A DNA stretch of 64,000 nucleotides from an uncultured Gammaproteobacteria bacterium (lineage in GTDB: Bacteria; Pseudomonadota; Gammaproteobacteria; Nitrosococcales; Methylophagaceae), in the NCBI GenBank assembly GCA_905479985.1, contig CAJQOM010000013.1, forward strand, positions 1-64,000, written 5' to 3'. How positions within the stretch are numbered: position 1 is the stretch's first letter; the number at the start of each line of letters is the position of its first letter. Position numbers and translations under genes: made by a program. This document shows, piece after piece, positions 40,544 to 51,089 of the stretch. The notes below the pieces were generated by a model. That model was not told the origin of the DNA, ran no database searches, and saw only the letters and a program-made list of their open reading frames with translations.

Positions 40544-41488
40544 TTAAATTGCATTTCTGAGGCTTAAATCTTCCGGATAAGGTTGTAGGTAAGCTTGTTT
40601 GCTGATGTAGGGATCGGGGTGATTAGCGAAGTGGTGTTTCAGGATGGTGATTGGGACAATTAAAGGAACTTGGTTAATTCGATATTGATCGATTATTTTA
40701 GCCAGTTCCTGCTTTTCGTCTGGGGATAAAGCTTTTTTTAGATAACCTTGTAGATGCATTAGGACATTGGTATGCGTTTTTCGGGTGGCTAGTTGGCTTA
40801 AAGTTGACATTAACGCCGCAAAATAACGTTCGCCTAGTTCATTCGGTTCTGATTTTCCTGCGTCAGCTAGCATTTGTCCGAGTGTGGCATAGTCTTTTGG
40901 CGAGTGTGCCATCAGGCAGTATTTATAGCGTACATGGAAGTCTATAATGGCTTTATGGCTAAGGCCCTCAGAGACAATTTGCTGCCAGTTGTAATAAGCG
41001 AAGACGCGGGTGATGAAATTTTCGCGTAAAGGCGGATCAGTTAATCTGCCAGATTCTTCAACGGGTAACAATGGATGGGCTTTGGTGATTTCATTTGCGT
41101 AAATACCGCGACCACCTCCCTTTTCTGGGTAACCATTTTCCCCATAGACTTTAACGCGAAATAAACCGCAGCTGGGTGAGCTTTTCATGAAGATATAGCC
41201 ACAGATGTCATCGTGTTGTTTTGCTTTCTCCTGTCCAAATTCAATGAGTTGCTCAGTATAGTCGAGCGCATTATCATGCGTTGCAACAGCTTTTGGGGCA
41301 TCTGCGGTCCCGATTAGTCTGATAGGTTTTCTTGGAATGCCAAGTCCGATACCGACCTCGGGGCACTCAGAGACAAAGTCAAAATAAGGGGTGAGTATGT
41401 CAGTGCAGAGCCGAGAATGTTTGTGGCCACCGTCAAACCGCACTTCTTGGCCGAGTAAACAGCTACTGATTCCTACTTTGATTTTCAT
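40544..41488 (-). CDS. DUF523 + DUF1722 (YbgA-type) protein
   Basis: KVGISSCLLGQEVRFDGGHK, MKSSPSCGLFRVKVY, C-terminal YbgA-like region. Confidence 0.88.
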   Translation of the reverse strand: MKIKVGISSCLLGQEVRFDGGHKHSRLCTDILTPYFDFVSECPEVGIGLGIPRKPIRLIGTADAPKAVATHDNALDYTEQLIEFGQEKAKQHDDICGYIFMKSSPSCGLFRVKVYGENGYPEKGGGRGIYANEITKAHPLLPVEESGRLTDPPLRENFITRVFAYYNWQQIVSEGLSHKAIIDFHVRYKYCLMAHSPKDYATLGQMLADAGKSEPNELGERYFAALMSTLSQLATRKTHTNVLMHLQGYLKKALSPDEKQELAKIIDQYRINQVPLIVPITILKHHFANHPDPYISKQAYLQPYPEDLSLRNAI

Positions 41489-41967
41489 GATTCACCTTGT
41501 TATCCGTTTTTGTGATTACAGTAGCAATTCGAATTGCTTTATTCAATGAGGATGAAGTATTGAATTGAGCTGATTTAGGCTTGAACTTGGACTTTATCAT
41601 TATGCGCAAAAAGGAGTCAGAATGCTTTAAATTTTGTAACAGAATTAGTGATTTATATCGTAGATTAGTGGTTTTTAATGCTGCTATTCGCTGGGTGTCA
41701 TAAGTAATTGATATTATTAATGATAAAAACCCTAATTTTATCTAAATTGGAATAATATCAATAGCATGACATTAGTTTTCTTGGCTGATATGGCCGAAAG
41801 AGAAAACAATGGATGTGTTTATTTGGATATGGGATTAACCCTTTTTTTAGATATTACATGCTTCTGTGTATTTTTACTGACTTCACAAGGTCATGGCCTC
41901 ATGGTATTTTTCCAATGTTAATTCAGAATAGTTAAGTCCGTAATGTCATATCAGGGGTGGTAGATTC

Positions 41968-43680
41968 ATGAGTGAGCAGGCAATTAGCGCTCGAAAAAAA
42001 GGTAAGAATTTAAAATTACCGAGAGCGGTTGGTAAAGGTCGACAAGTTGACCCTAAGGCACTGTCAGAAGTACAGGCCTTGTTGGGTGATGAATCTCGGC
42101 AAAAAGATTTATTGATCGAACATCTACACAAGATTCAAGATACCTATCATGCGATTTCTGCTGCCCATTTGGTTGCTTTGGCACGAGAAATGAAACTGTC
42201 GAAGGCTGAAGTGTATGAAGTTGCGACTTTTTATCACCATTTTGATGTGATTAAAGAAGGCGATACGCCGCCACCTGCTTTAACGGTGCGTGTTTGTGAA
42301 TCTTTAACCTGTGAAATGAAGGGTGCACATGGGCTGATCGAGTCTTTAGATGAAGGACTTGGCGATCGGGTGCGAGTGCAAAAAGTACCTTGTATTGGCC
42401 GATGTGATGTTGCCCCTGTTGCTGTCGTTGGCATGAACCCGGTTGAACAAGCTGATGTTCGGTCTGTGGTGGCTGAAGTGAACGCCGGCAATATTAAACC
42501 TGAAGCGATTAACCCCATTGCTTTTGACGAATACAAAAAAGATCAAGGTTACGAGACTTATCAAGCGTGTATGAATGGCGCACATAAAGTTGAAGATGTG
42601 CTGACAACAATGGATGACTCTGGCTTGCGTGGTCTAGGTGGCGCCGGTTTTCCAACGGGTCGTAAATGGCGCATCGTCCGGGATCAACCCGAGCCTAAGT
42701 TGATGGCAGTGAACATTGATGAAGGTGAACCGGGTACCTTTAAAGATAAGTACTATTTAGAACGTGATCCACATCGGTTCCTTGAAGGCATGCTGATTGC
42801 CGCTTGGGCGACGGACATTCACGAAATTTATATTTATTTGCGTGATGAATATGCGGCCATTAGAGAATCACTTGAAGTAGAAGTCGCAAAATTAATTGCT
42901 AACCCACCGGTTGAGAATATGCCGATCATCCACCTACGTCGTGGTGCGGGCGCTTATATTTGTGGCGAAGAGTCGGCGATGATTGAGTCGATTGAAGGTA
43001 AACGGGGTATGCCTCGACTGCGTCCGCCATTTGTGGCACAAGTGGGTTTGTTTGGCAGACCAACACTTGAGCACAATATGGAATCGGTTTATTGGGTTCG
43101 CGATATTATTGAAAAAGGCGCTAGTTTTATGACCGACCATGGTCGTAATGGTCGTGTGGGTTTACGTTCATTTTCTGTTAGTGGCCGCGTCAATAAGCCG
43201 GGTGTGCACTTTGCACCAGCGGGTATTTCGATGCAGGAACTGATTGATGAATATTGTGGTGGCATGGAGATAGGTCATACTTTTTATGGTTATTTTCCAG
43301 GTGGTGCATCAGGCGGTATTTTGCCGGCATCATTAGGTCATGTGCCTTTAGATTTTGATACCTTGCAAGAATATGGTTGTTTCATCGGTTCAGCGGCGAT
43401 TGTCGTGTTTTCAGACCAAGATCGGGCGCGTGATTTAGCAGTTAATGCGATGAAGTTCTTTGAAGATGAGTCTTGCGGCCAATGTACGCCTTGTCGTGTT
43501 GGAACTGCCAAAGCCGTGGGCTTAATGGCTAACCCAGAATGGGACCAAGACTTATTAGAAGAGTTATCAGCGGTGATGATTGATGCGTCAATTTGTGGTT
43601 TAGGGCAAGCAGCGCCTAATCCATTGCGCAGTGTGATTAAGTACTTTCCCGAAGAGTTAACAACAGGGGAGCTAAGATAA
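41968..43680 (+). CDS. fdsB: NAD-dependent formate dehydrogenase, diaphorase subunit (NuoE-NuoF type fusion)
   Basis: NuoE-like (EVYEVATFYHHFDV, VPCIGRCDVAPVAVV) fused to NuoF-like (GLRGLGGAGFPTGRKW, ICGEESAMIESIEGKRG, ESCGQCTPCRVG). Confidence 0.92.
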   Translation: MSEQAISARKKGKNLKLPRAVGKGRQVDPKALSEVQALLGDESRQKDLLIEHLHKIQDTYHAISAAHLVALAREMKLSKAEVYEVATFYHHFDVIKEGDTPPPALTVRVCESLTCEMKGAHGLIESLDEGLGDRVRVQKVPCIGRCDVAPVAVVGMNPVEQADVRSVVAEVNAGNIKPEAINPIAFDEYKKDQGYETYQACMNGAHKVEDVLTTMDDSGLRGLGGAGFPTGRKWRIVRDQPEPKLMAVNIDEGEPGTFKDKYYLERDPHRFLEGMLIAAWATDIHEIYIYLRDEYAAIRESLEVEVAKLIANPPVENMPIIHLRRGAGAYICGEESAMIESIEGKRGMPRLRPPFVAQVGLFGRPTLEHNMESVYWVRDIIEKGASFMTDHGRNGRVGLRSFSVSGRVNKPGVHFAPAGISMQELIDEYCGGMEIGHTFYGYFPGGASGGILPASLGHVPLDFDTLQEYGCFIGSAAIVVFSDQDRARDLAVNAMKFFEDESCGQCTPCRVGTAKAVGLMANPEWDQDLLEELSAVMIDASICGLGQAAPNPLRSVIKYFPEELTTGELR

Positions 43681-46478
43681 TGGCTGTTAATCCTGAAGAA
43701 CTATTGAATACGGTTAGTTTTACTTTAAATGGTCAGGCGGTTTCTGCCTCTGAAGATGAGACTTTACTCGATGTTGCAAAACGTCAGGGTTTGGAAGTGC
43801 CCCATTTATGTTACTCCGAGCGTGAAGGCGAGGCGGGTAACTGTCGTGCTTGTATGGTGGAAGTGGACGGAGAACGTGTATTAGCGCCGTCATGTTGCCG
43901 TAGTCCTACTGACAATATGGTCGTGCAAACGAATAGTGATCGAGCTGTTAAAGCGCAGCAGATGGTATTGGAACTCTTAAAATCTGATGTCTCTGAACAA
44001 CCTCATACTTTGAATTCTGAGTTGGATTATTGGGCTGGTAAATTAGACGTGGGTTTGCCGCGTTTTGAAGCAAGAGAGCAACCACCTTGCGATGTGTCCC
44101 ATCCGGGTATCGCGGTTAATATGGATGCCTGTATTCAATGTACGCGCTGTGTGCGGGCGTGTCGTGACGAACAAAACAATGATGTGATTGGCTTAGCAAT
44201 GCGTGGCAGTCATACCCAGATAGTGTTTGATCTTGATGATCCGATGGGTGAAAGCACTTGTGTGGCATGTGGTGAGTGTGTTGAAGCTTGCCCAACCGGC
44301 GCGTTAATGCCTGCGAATGAGGTCGGCATGGAAGAACCGGATCGTAAAGTTGATTCATTGTGTCCTTATTGTGGCGTCGGTTGTCAGCTAACTTACAATA
44401 TTAAAGACGATAAAATTTTGTATGTGGAAGGCCGTGATGGACCTGCAAATAAAGGCCGTTTATGTGTTAAAGGTCGTTATGGTTTTGATTATATTCATCA
44501 CCCACATCGTTTAACAAAACCATTGATTCGCCGTGATGATGCGCCGAAATCTGCTGATTTTTCAATGGATCCGAATGATGTCGATAAAATTTTCCGTGAA
44601 GCGACATGGGAAGAGGCGTTAGCGCTTGCAACAGGCGGCTTTAATAAAATCCGTGATACACAAGGGCCGAATGCATTGGCTGGCTTTGGTAGTGCCAAGG
44701 GCAGTAATGAAGAAGCGTACTTGTTCCAAAAATTAATTAGAACGGGCTTTAAAACCAATAATGTTGATCACTGTACGCGACTTTGTCATGCGTCATCGGT
44801 GGTGGCGTTATTAGAGTGTTTAGGGTCGGGCGCGGTGTCGAATCCGGTATCGGATGTTGATAAAGCAGAAGTGATTGTGATTATTGGTGCCAATCCGACA
44901 GTGAATCACCCGGTTGGCGCGACTTGGATGAAAAATGCCATGCGTAAAGGCACTAAGTTGGTCTTGATGGACCCGCGTAGTACCGAGTTGTCACGCCAAG
45001 CGACACATCATTTGGCCTTTAAGCCGGGCAGTGATGTACCGATGTTAAACGCGATGATGCATACGATCATTAAAGAGGGCTTAACGGATCCGAAATTCAT
45101 AGCTGAGCGGACGGAAGGCTTTGAAGCGATGAAAGCGCATTTAGAGGCTTATTCTCCAGAAACGATGGAGCCCATTTGTGGTATTCCAGCTGAGAAAATT
45201 AAGCAAGCTGCACGGTTATATGCGACATCAAAAGGCTCGATGATTCTATGGGGAATGGGGGTGTCACAGCACGTTCATGGTACTGATAATGCGCGTTGTT
45301 TGATTTCTCTGTCCTTGATGACGGGCCAAATTGGTCGTCCGGGTACAGGATTACATCCCTTACGAGGTCAGAATAATGTGCAGGGTGCATCAGATATGGG
45401 GCTTATCCCAATGGTGTTCCCAGATTACCAACCTGTGACTGATGAAAAAGCCCATGCGTATTTTGAAAAGTTATGGGATTGTGAGTTAGATAATAATCCT
45501 GGTCTGACGGTTGTAGAGATCATGCAGGCGATACATGCGGGCGATTTAAAAGGGCTGTATGTCATGGGTGAGAACCCGGCGATGTCAGATCCTGATGCTA
45601 ATCATGCTCGCCAATCAATGGCTGAACTTGAGCATATGGTCGTGCAGGATATCTTCCTAACGGAGACAGCTTATTTGGCTGATGTGGTGTTACCTGCCTC
45701 AGCTTTCTCTGAGAAAACAGGGACATTCACCAACACTGATAGATTAGTACAGCTGGGACGTCAGGCGATTGATCCACCGGGTGATGCACGTCAAGATTTA
45801 TGGATTGTTCAAGAGATGGCGCGTGGGCTTGGTTTGGATTGGAATTATGCTGATTCATCTGAGGTGTTCGCGGAAATTCGTAAAGCTGTACCGACGATGG
45901 GTGGAATGACTTGGGCTCGCTTAGAAGATGAGGGCGCGATTGTTTACCCTTGTTTAGAAGAGGGCGATCCGGGTCAGGAAATTATCTTCACTGATACGTT
46001 TGAAAGTGCCAATGGCTTAGGTAAATTTGTCCCTGCCGATATTGTGCCGCCGGATGAACGGCCTGATGCAGAATATCCGTTTGTATTGATTACAGGCCGA
46101 ATGTTGGAGCATTGGCATACCGGTTCGATGACACGCCGTTCTAATGTATTGGATGCGATAGAGCCAGAAGCGGTTGCGACTATTAATCCGATTAGTTTGG
46201 ATGAAATGGGTGTGATGCCGGGTGATACCATTACGTTATCCACCCGTCGTGGTGAGATTTCTATGATTGCACGTGCTGATGAAGCAGTACCTACGGGTGC
46301 GGTCTTTATGGCGTTCTGTTATTACGAAGCGGCGGTTAATAAGTTGTCGAATGCGGCGCTCGATCCGTCGGCGAAGATTCCAGAATTCAAATACTGTGCG
46401 GTTAAGGTGACGCCCGGTGGTGAGCCAATGATGTTCCATAGTTATGGCGGCGGACAATCAGATAATAAATTGAAGTAA
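43680..46478 (+). CDS. fdsA: NAD-dependent formate dehydrogenase, molybdopterin catalytic subunit
   Basis: N-terminal 2Fe-2S and ferredoxin-type clusters, CPYCGVGCQL, HCTRLCHASSVV (Cys active site), GQNNVQGASDMG. Confidence 0.95.
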   Translation: MAVNPEELLNTVSFTLNGQAVSASEDETLLDVAKRQGLEVPHLCYSEREGEAGNCRACMVEVDGERVLAPSCCRSPTDNMVVQTNSDRAVKAQQMVLELLKSDVSEQPHTLNSELDYWAGKLDVGLPRFEAREQPPCDVSHPGIAVNMDACIQCTRCVRACRDEQNNDVIGLAMRGSHTQIVFDLDDPMGESTCVACGECVEACPTGALMPANEVGMEEPDRKVDSLCPYCGVGCQLTYNIKDDKILYVEGRDGPANKGRLCVKGRYGFDYIHHPHRLTKPLIRRDDAPKSADFSMDPNDVDKIFREATWEEALALATGGFNKIRDTQGPNALAGFGSAKGSNEEAYLFQKLIRTGFKTNNVDHCTRLCHASSVVALLECLGSGAVSNPVSDVDKAEVIVIIGANPTVNHPVGATWMKNAMRKGTKLVLMDPRSTELSRQATHHLAFKPGSDVPMLNAMMHTIIKEGLTDPKFIAERTEGFEAMKAHLEAYSPETMEPICGIPAEKIKQAARLYATSKGSMILWGMGVSQHVHGTDNARCLISLSLMTGQIGRPGTGLHPLRGQNNVQGASDMGLIPMVFPDYQPVTDEKAHAYFEKLWDCELDNNPGLTVVEIMQAIHAGDLKGLYVMGENPAMSDPDANHARQSMAELEHMVVQDIFLTETAYLADVVLPASAFSEKTGTFTNTDRLVQLGRQAIDPPGDARQDLWIVQEMARGLGLDWNYADSSEVFAEIRKAVPTMGGMTWARLEDEGAIVYPCLEEGDPGQEIIFTDTFESANGLGKFVPADIVPPDERPDAEYPFVLITGRMLEHWHTGSMTRRSNVLDAIEPEAVATINPISLDEMGVMPGDTITLSTRRGEISMIARADEAVPTGAVFMAFCYYEAAVNKLSNAALDPSAKIPEFKYCAVKVTPGGEPMMFHSYGGGQSDNKLK

Positions 46479-46504
46479 GTTTCACGCTAGAACAACAAAC
46501 TTAA

Positions 46505-46537
46505 AAAGCCAAGTACTCAATGATAGTGCTTGGCTTT
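46505..46537 (+). terminator. Terminator hairpin after fdsA
   Basis: aaagccaagtact...agtgcttggcttt with one G:U-type mismatch, T-rich tail. Confidence 0.65.
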
Positions 46538-46605
46538 GTTGTACTAGTTTGACATCTCTATAAGATGTCGTCGTTTGACGCAATGTAAGGTGAATTAGCA
46601 ACGTA

Positions 46606-47358
46606 ATGAAGATTTTAGTCAGTAATGATGATGGGTATATGGCAGAAGGGATTCGTGCTTTGGCCGCGGCCATGAAAGACTTGGGCGATATTACCGTTGT
46701 TGCACCGGATCGTAACCGGAGTGGGGCCAGTAATTCCCTAACATTAGAAAACCCATTGCGTTTGAATAAGATGGATGACGGTGTTTATCGTGTGGATGGT
46801 ACGCCGACAGATTGTGTTCATCTGGCGATTACTGGCCTGCTCGAGGAAGAGCCTGATATGGTTGTATCGGGTATTAATGCTGGGGCTAACTTAGGTGACG
46901 ATGTGTTGTATTCGGGTACTGTTGCAGCGGCGATGGAAGGTCGATTTTTAGGTCTTCCAGCGATTGCCATTTCTTTAAATGGTCATACTGCAACCCACTT
47001 TGAAACGGCTGCTTGGGTGGCCAAAAAATTAGTGCGTCATTTGCAAACAACGTCTTTGCCGGCCGATACCATTTTAAATGTGAATGTCCCTGATTTGCCG
47101 ATTGATGAGATTATCGGGTTTGAAACGACGCGTTTGGGCCATCGACATAAAGCGGATCCCGTGATTAAAGAATTGGACCCACGTGGCCGTGATATGTATT
47201 GGGTTGGTCCTGCTGGAGAAGAGCAAGATGCTGGTCCAGGAACTGACTTTAATGCGATTCGACGCGGTGCGGTGTCAGTGACACCACTGCAAATTGATTT
47301 AACCGCTTACAAGGCGATTGATGGTGTTGCGACTTGGTTAAAAGGTGCTGCGGTTTGA
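46606..47358 (+). CDS. surE: 5'-nucleotidase SurE
   Basis: [61 protein letters not shown]. Confidence 0.97.
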   Translation: MKILVSNDDGYMAEGIRALAAAMKDLGDITVVAPDRNRSGASNSLTLENPLRLNKMDDGVYRVDGTPTDCVHLAITGLLEEEPDMVVSGINAGANLGDDVLYSGTVAAAMEGRFLGLPAIAISLNGHTATHFETAAWVAKKLVRHLQTTSLPADTILNVNVPDLPIDEIIGFETTRLGHRHKADPVIKELDPRGRDMYWVGPAGEEQDAGPGTDFNAIRRGAVSVTPLQIDLTAYKAIDGVATWLKGAAV

Positions 47359-48014
47359 TGCCTGACCGCCGTGGTATCGGTATGACCTCTCAACGAACGA
47401 GAGATCGGCTGATTAACCGGTTGAAAGATCGAGGTATCAGTCATGTTGAATTATTAAGCGTGATGCGAGAATTACCGCGTCATTTGTTTGTTGACGAAGC
47501 ATTAGCGAGCCGTGCTTATGAAGACACAGCACTACCGATTGGACATGGTCAAACCATCTCACAGCCACATAGTGTGGCGAAAATGACCGAAATTTTGTTA
47601 GATGGGATCCCAAAGAAAAAAGTGCTAGAAATTGGCACAGGTTCGGGTTATCAGACGGCAGTGTTATCGCGGTTGGTTGAGCGAGTTTATAGTGTTGAAC
47701 GCATTGAGCCTTTGCAAAATCAGGCGCGTGAGCGCTTTTATCAATTGAAGCACAATAATATTCGCTTGAAATATAGCGATGGCACATGGGGCTGGGAAGA
47801 GAATGCACCCTATGATGGGATTATTGTGACCTGTGCGCCCGAAGAGGTGCCGGAAGCCTTGTTGAAACAATTAGCCCCAGGTGGCCGTTTGGTCATCCCT
47901 GTTGGTGGTAGTGGCAAACAATCGTTGCGAGTCATTGATCGAAATGGTTCTTCTTTTGAAGAAACGGTATTAGATGATGTGAGCTTTGTGCCTTTATTGT
48001 CGGGCCAAGAATAG
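47358..48014 (+). CDS. pcm: Protein-L-isoaspartate O-methyltransferase
   Basis: [53 protein letters not shown] overlaps surE stop. Confidence 0.95.
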   Translation: MPDRRGIGMTSQRTRDRLINRLKDRGISHVELLSVMRELPRHLFVDEALASRAYEDTALPIGHGQTISQPHSVAKMTEILLDGIPKKKVLEIGTGSGYQTAVLSRLVERVYSVERIEPLQNQARERFYQLKHNNIRLKYSDGTWGWEENAPYDGIIVTCAPEEVPEALLKQLAPGGRLVIPVGGSGKQSLRVIDRNGSSFEETVLDDVSFVPLLSGQE

Positions 48015-48053
48015 CGGGCTAGAATTAGGCGCGTTAGAAAGGGAAAATGGGCA

Positions 48054-48485
48054 ATGCTTTATACACAATTAGTTTACGGCACGATTATCATCACGGTAGT
48101 GGTAATTTTCCATGTTGTGAGCTTGGTTTTCTTGGCGAGATTGTTAAAACGCTGGCATGATATTTATGCTCTTTTTGATCGTGTATTAGGGGCGATAGTT
48201 GGACTAGGCGTATCCGTTTTTTTCATTATAGGCATTCATACCGTTGAAGCTTGGTCTTGGGCCTATATTTATCTTTTATTAGGCGAGTTTAATACGATTA
48301 ATGACGCTCTTTATTTTTCCATCTCAACTGCGACAACAGTGGGTTATGGCGATGTTGTCATGTCAGAGCAGTGGCGTCTATTGAGTAGTTTTGAAGCTAT
48401 AGGTGGGTGGTTGTTATTTGGTGTTAGCACTGCTTTTTTAATGGGGTTGATGCGTTATGTTTTTAACGATGTCTCGGTAAAATAA
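48054..48485 (+). CDS. Two-TM potassium channel family protein
   Basis: Selectivity filter TATTVGYGDVV. Confidence 0.85.
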   Translation: MLYTQLVYGTIIITVVVIFHVVSLVFLARLLKRWHDIYALFDRVLGAIVGLGVSVFFIIGIHTVEAWSWAYIYLLLGEFNTINDALYFSISTATTVGYGDVVMSEQWRLLSSFEAIGGWLLFGVSTAFLMGLMRYVFNDVSVK

Positions 48486-48502
48486 AACGGTGTAGAGATT
48501 TA

Positions 48503-49081
48503 ATGAAATTATTTTCGAGCATTTATCAAAAGGTCATGGATTGGTCTAAGCATCGTTTAGCCAGTTATTGGTTAGCCTTGGTTAGTTTTACCGAATCTTC
48601 ATTTTTTATTATTCCGCCTGATGTGATGCTGGCCCCGATGTCGTTGGCTAAACCTGGAAAGGCTTGGTTTTATGCTGGTTTGACCACGATTGCTTCGGTA
48701 TTAGGTGGTTTGTTGGGTTATGTGATTGGTGTGTTTGCTTTTGATATGGTTGAACCTTGGTTGCATGATCTAGGTTACTTTGAAGCTTATTTGACAGCAC
48801 AAGCTTGGTTTAATGAGTGGGGCTTTTGGGCTATTTTCATGGCGGGGTTCACGCCTATTCCTTATAAGGTTTTTACCATTGCTGCCGGGGCTGCTGCGAT
48901 GGCACTGGTGCCGTTCGTTTTAGGTTCGCTGGTGGGAAGAGGGTGCCGTTTTTTCCTAGTGGCGGGATTAATGCGTTGGGGCGGTGCCGATTTAGAAAAG
49001 CAATTATCGTTGTGGGTGGACCGTTTAGGTTGGGCGATGGTGGTTGCTATTATCGGTGCTTATTTTATTTGGTTCCATTAG
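48503..49081 (+). CDS. YqaA-type DedA/SNARE-associated membrane protein
   Basis: SFTESSFFIIPPDVMLAPMSL, GFTPIPYKVFTIAAGAAAM. Confidence 0.88.
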   Translation: MKLFSSIYQKVMDWSKHRLASYWLALVSFTESSFFIIPPDVMLAPMSLAKPGKAWFYAGLTTIASVLGGLLGYVIGVFAFDMVEPWLHDLGYFEAYLTAQAWFNEWGFWAIFMAGFTPIPYKVFTIAAGAAAMALVPFVLGSLVGRGCRFFLVAGLMRWGGADLEKQLSLWVDRLGWAMVVAIIGAYFIWFH

Positions 49082-49174
49082 GGGCTCGAGAAAACAGTTT
49101 GTAAAACTTCTGCTGTTGTATCGTGTCACACTAACACTTGTTTTCACGATAAATTTGATGGGTATAGCGCAAAA

Positions 49175-49921
49175 TTGTTGATGAGATTCATTTTAATTTT
49201 GTTGATGTTAGCTTTGGTCGGTTGCGGTGGCAGTCAGGCCGTTGCGCCTGTTGGCGTTTACCGGGCACAAAGTCAACAAGCACCTCCTACGGTTTATAAG
49301 GTGAGACGAGGCGATACACTGTATTCAGTGAGTTGGCGTTTTGGCATGGACTTTAAGACGGTAGCGCGGATCAATGGTATTGGTTCCCCTTATACGATTT
49401 ATGTTGGCCAAAAATTAAAGTTTAAATCTTATAGGCAAGTGGCTAAAAAAAGTACGAATAAGACCACAACAGCTAAAAAGACAGCCACAACTAAGAAAAC
49501 GACGAAGACTAAGACTGCGGCCAAATCGACTTGGGTGCCATCAAATCAGCGTTTGAGTTGGCGTTGGCCTGTTAATGGCAGGGTTATTTCAACCTATTCG
49601 AAAAGTGCTGCAAGCCGTAAAGGTATTAATATTGCGGGTAAGTCTGGCCAACAAGTCTCAGCGGCGGCAGCGGGAAAAGTGGTGTACAGCGGTAACGGCT
49701 TACCGCGTTATGGCAATCTGATTATTATTAAGCATAACGATACGTATTTAAGTGCTTATGCTCACAATAAGTATTTGATTGTGAAAGACGGCCAAACGGT
49801 CAAAGTTGGCCAGAAAATTGCGCTATTAGGCCGAACGGGTGCCCAGCGTGATCAATTGCATTTTGAAATTCGTCGTAATGGTGAGCCGGTGGATCCGATG
49901 CGCTTTTTGCCAAAGCGCTAA
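49175..49921 (+). CDS. nlpD: NlpD-like lipoprotein: LysM + M23-type peptidase domain
   Basis: LVGCGG lipobox, VYKVRRGDTLYSVSWRFG (LysM), KGINIAGKSGQQVSAAAAGKVVYSG...LHFEIRRNGEPVDPMRFLP. Confidence 0.9.
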   Translation: MLMRFILILLMLALVGCGGSQAVAPVGVYRAQSQQAPPTVYKVRRGDTLYSVSWRFGMDFKTVARINGIGSPYTIYVGQKLKFKSYRQVAKKSTNKTTTAKKTATTKKTTKTKTAAKSTWVPSNQRLSWRWPVNGRVISTYSKSAASRKGINIAGKSGQQVSAAAAGKVVYSGNGLPRYGNLIIIKHNDTYLSAYAHNKYLIVKDGQTVKVGQKIALLGRTGAQRDQLHFEIRRNGEPVDPMRFLPKR

Positions 49922-50000
49922 ATACGCTACAATAAGCGGTTTTTCGGTTCGCTCGAACAAGTCAATTTATCAAGAGGTTAGTTTGGAATTAGGCGCAACA

Positions 50001-51078
50001 ATGCAAAAGATTAAAGAGCTCACGGGTCGCAGTGTCGATCTTAGGGGGTATCTTTGACTATGATAGCAAGGCAGAGCAACTTGTTGAGGTGTCGCGAGAG
50101 CTTGAATCACCCGCCGTCTGGGATGATCCTGAGCGGGCACAAAAGCTAGGTCAAGAGCGCGTTAGTTTAGAGCGTATTGTGACGACGTTATCCTCTCATC
50201 GTGAGACGCTGTCCGATGCCAAAGATTTATTAGAATTAGCCGTTGAAGAACAAGATCAAGAAACCTTCGATGCAGTGCAAGCTGATTTAGCCGAGTTAGA
50301 AGCAGCCCTAGAAAAATTAGAATTCCAACGGATGTTTTCGGGCAAATTGGATATGAATAGTGCTTATTTAGATATTCAATCTGGTTCTGGTGGTACTGAG
50401 GCTCAGGATTGGGCGGATATGATTCTGCGTATGTATTTACGTTGGGGTGAGTCGCATGATTATAAAGTCAATTTGATTGAAGTCTCTGGTGGTGAAGTCG
50501 CTGGGATTAAAAGTGCCACGATTCATTTTGAAGGCGAATATGCTTTTGGTATGTTACGAACTGAAACTGGGGTTCATCGCTTAGTGCGTAAATCGCCGTT
50601 TGATTCAGGTGCACGTCGACATACTTCATTTGCCTCGGTGTTTGTGTATCCAGAAGTCGATGACAATATTGATATCGAGATTAATCCTTCTGATTTACGG
50701 GTGGATACCTATCGTGCCAGTGGTGCGGGCGGTCAGCATATTAATAAGACGGACTCAGCAGTTCGGATTACCCATTTACCGACCAATACTGTGGTGCAAT
50801 GCCAAAACCAACGTTCACAACATCAAAACCGCGATAATGCGATGAATCAATTACGGGCGAAATTGTATGAGCTTGAATTGATGAAGCAAAATGAGGAAAA
50901 GAAAGCGGCTGAAGAAGCCAAATCTGATATTGGCTGGGGCAGCCAAATTCGATCTTATGTTTTAGATCAATCGCGAATTAAAGACTTACGCACCAATGTA
51001 GAAACCGGTAATACCCAAGCCGTATTAGATGGCGATTTGGACCAATTTATTGAAGCTTCCCTGAAATCTGGGTTGTAA
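50001..51078 (+). CDS. prfB: Peptide chain release factor 2, expressed through +1 programmed frameshift
   Basis: Frame 0 ...VDLRGYL then AGGGGGTATCTTTGAC; +1 frame continues [17 protein letters not shown]...[19 protein letters not shown]. Start could also be TTG 49983. Confidence 0.96.
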
Positions 51079-51089
51079 TTGAGAGCATT

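Noticed and set aside
44760-44830. Selenocysteine codon in formate dehydrogenase
   Set aside because: Active-site context reads RLCH with a Cys codon; no in-frame TGA or SECIS-like hairpin needed
49839-50057. Separate 72-aa ORF before prfB
   Set aside because: Its in-frame portion is the N-terminal part of RF2 read before the programmed frameshift; the rest overlaps nlpD out of frame
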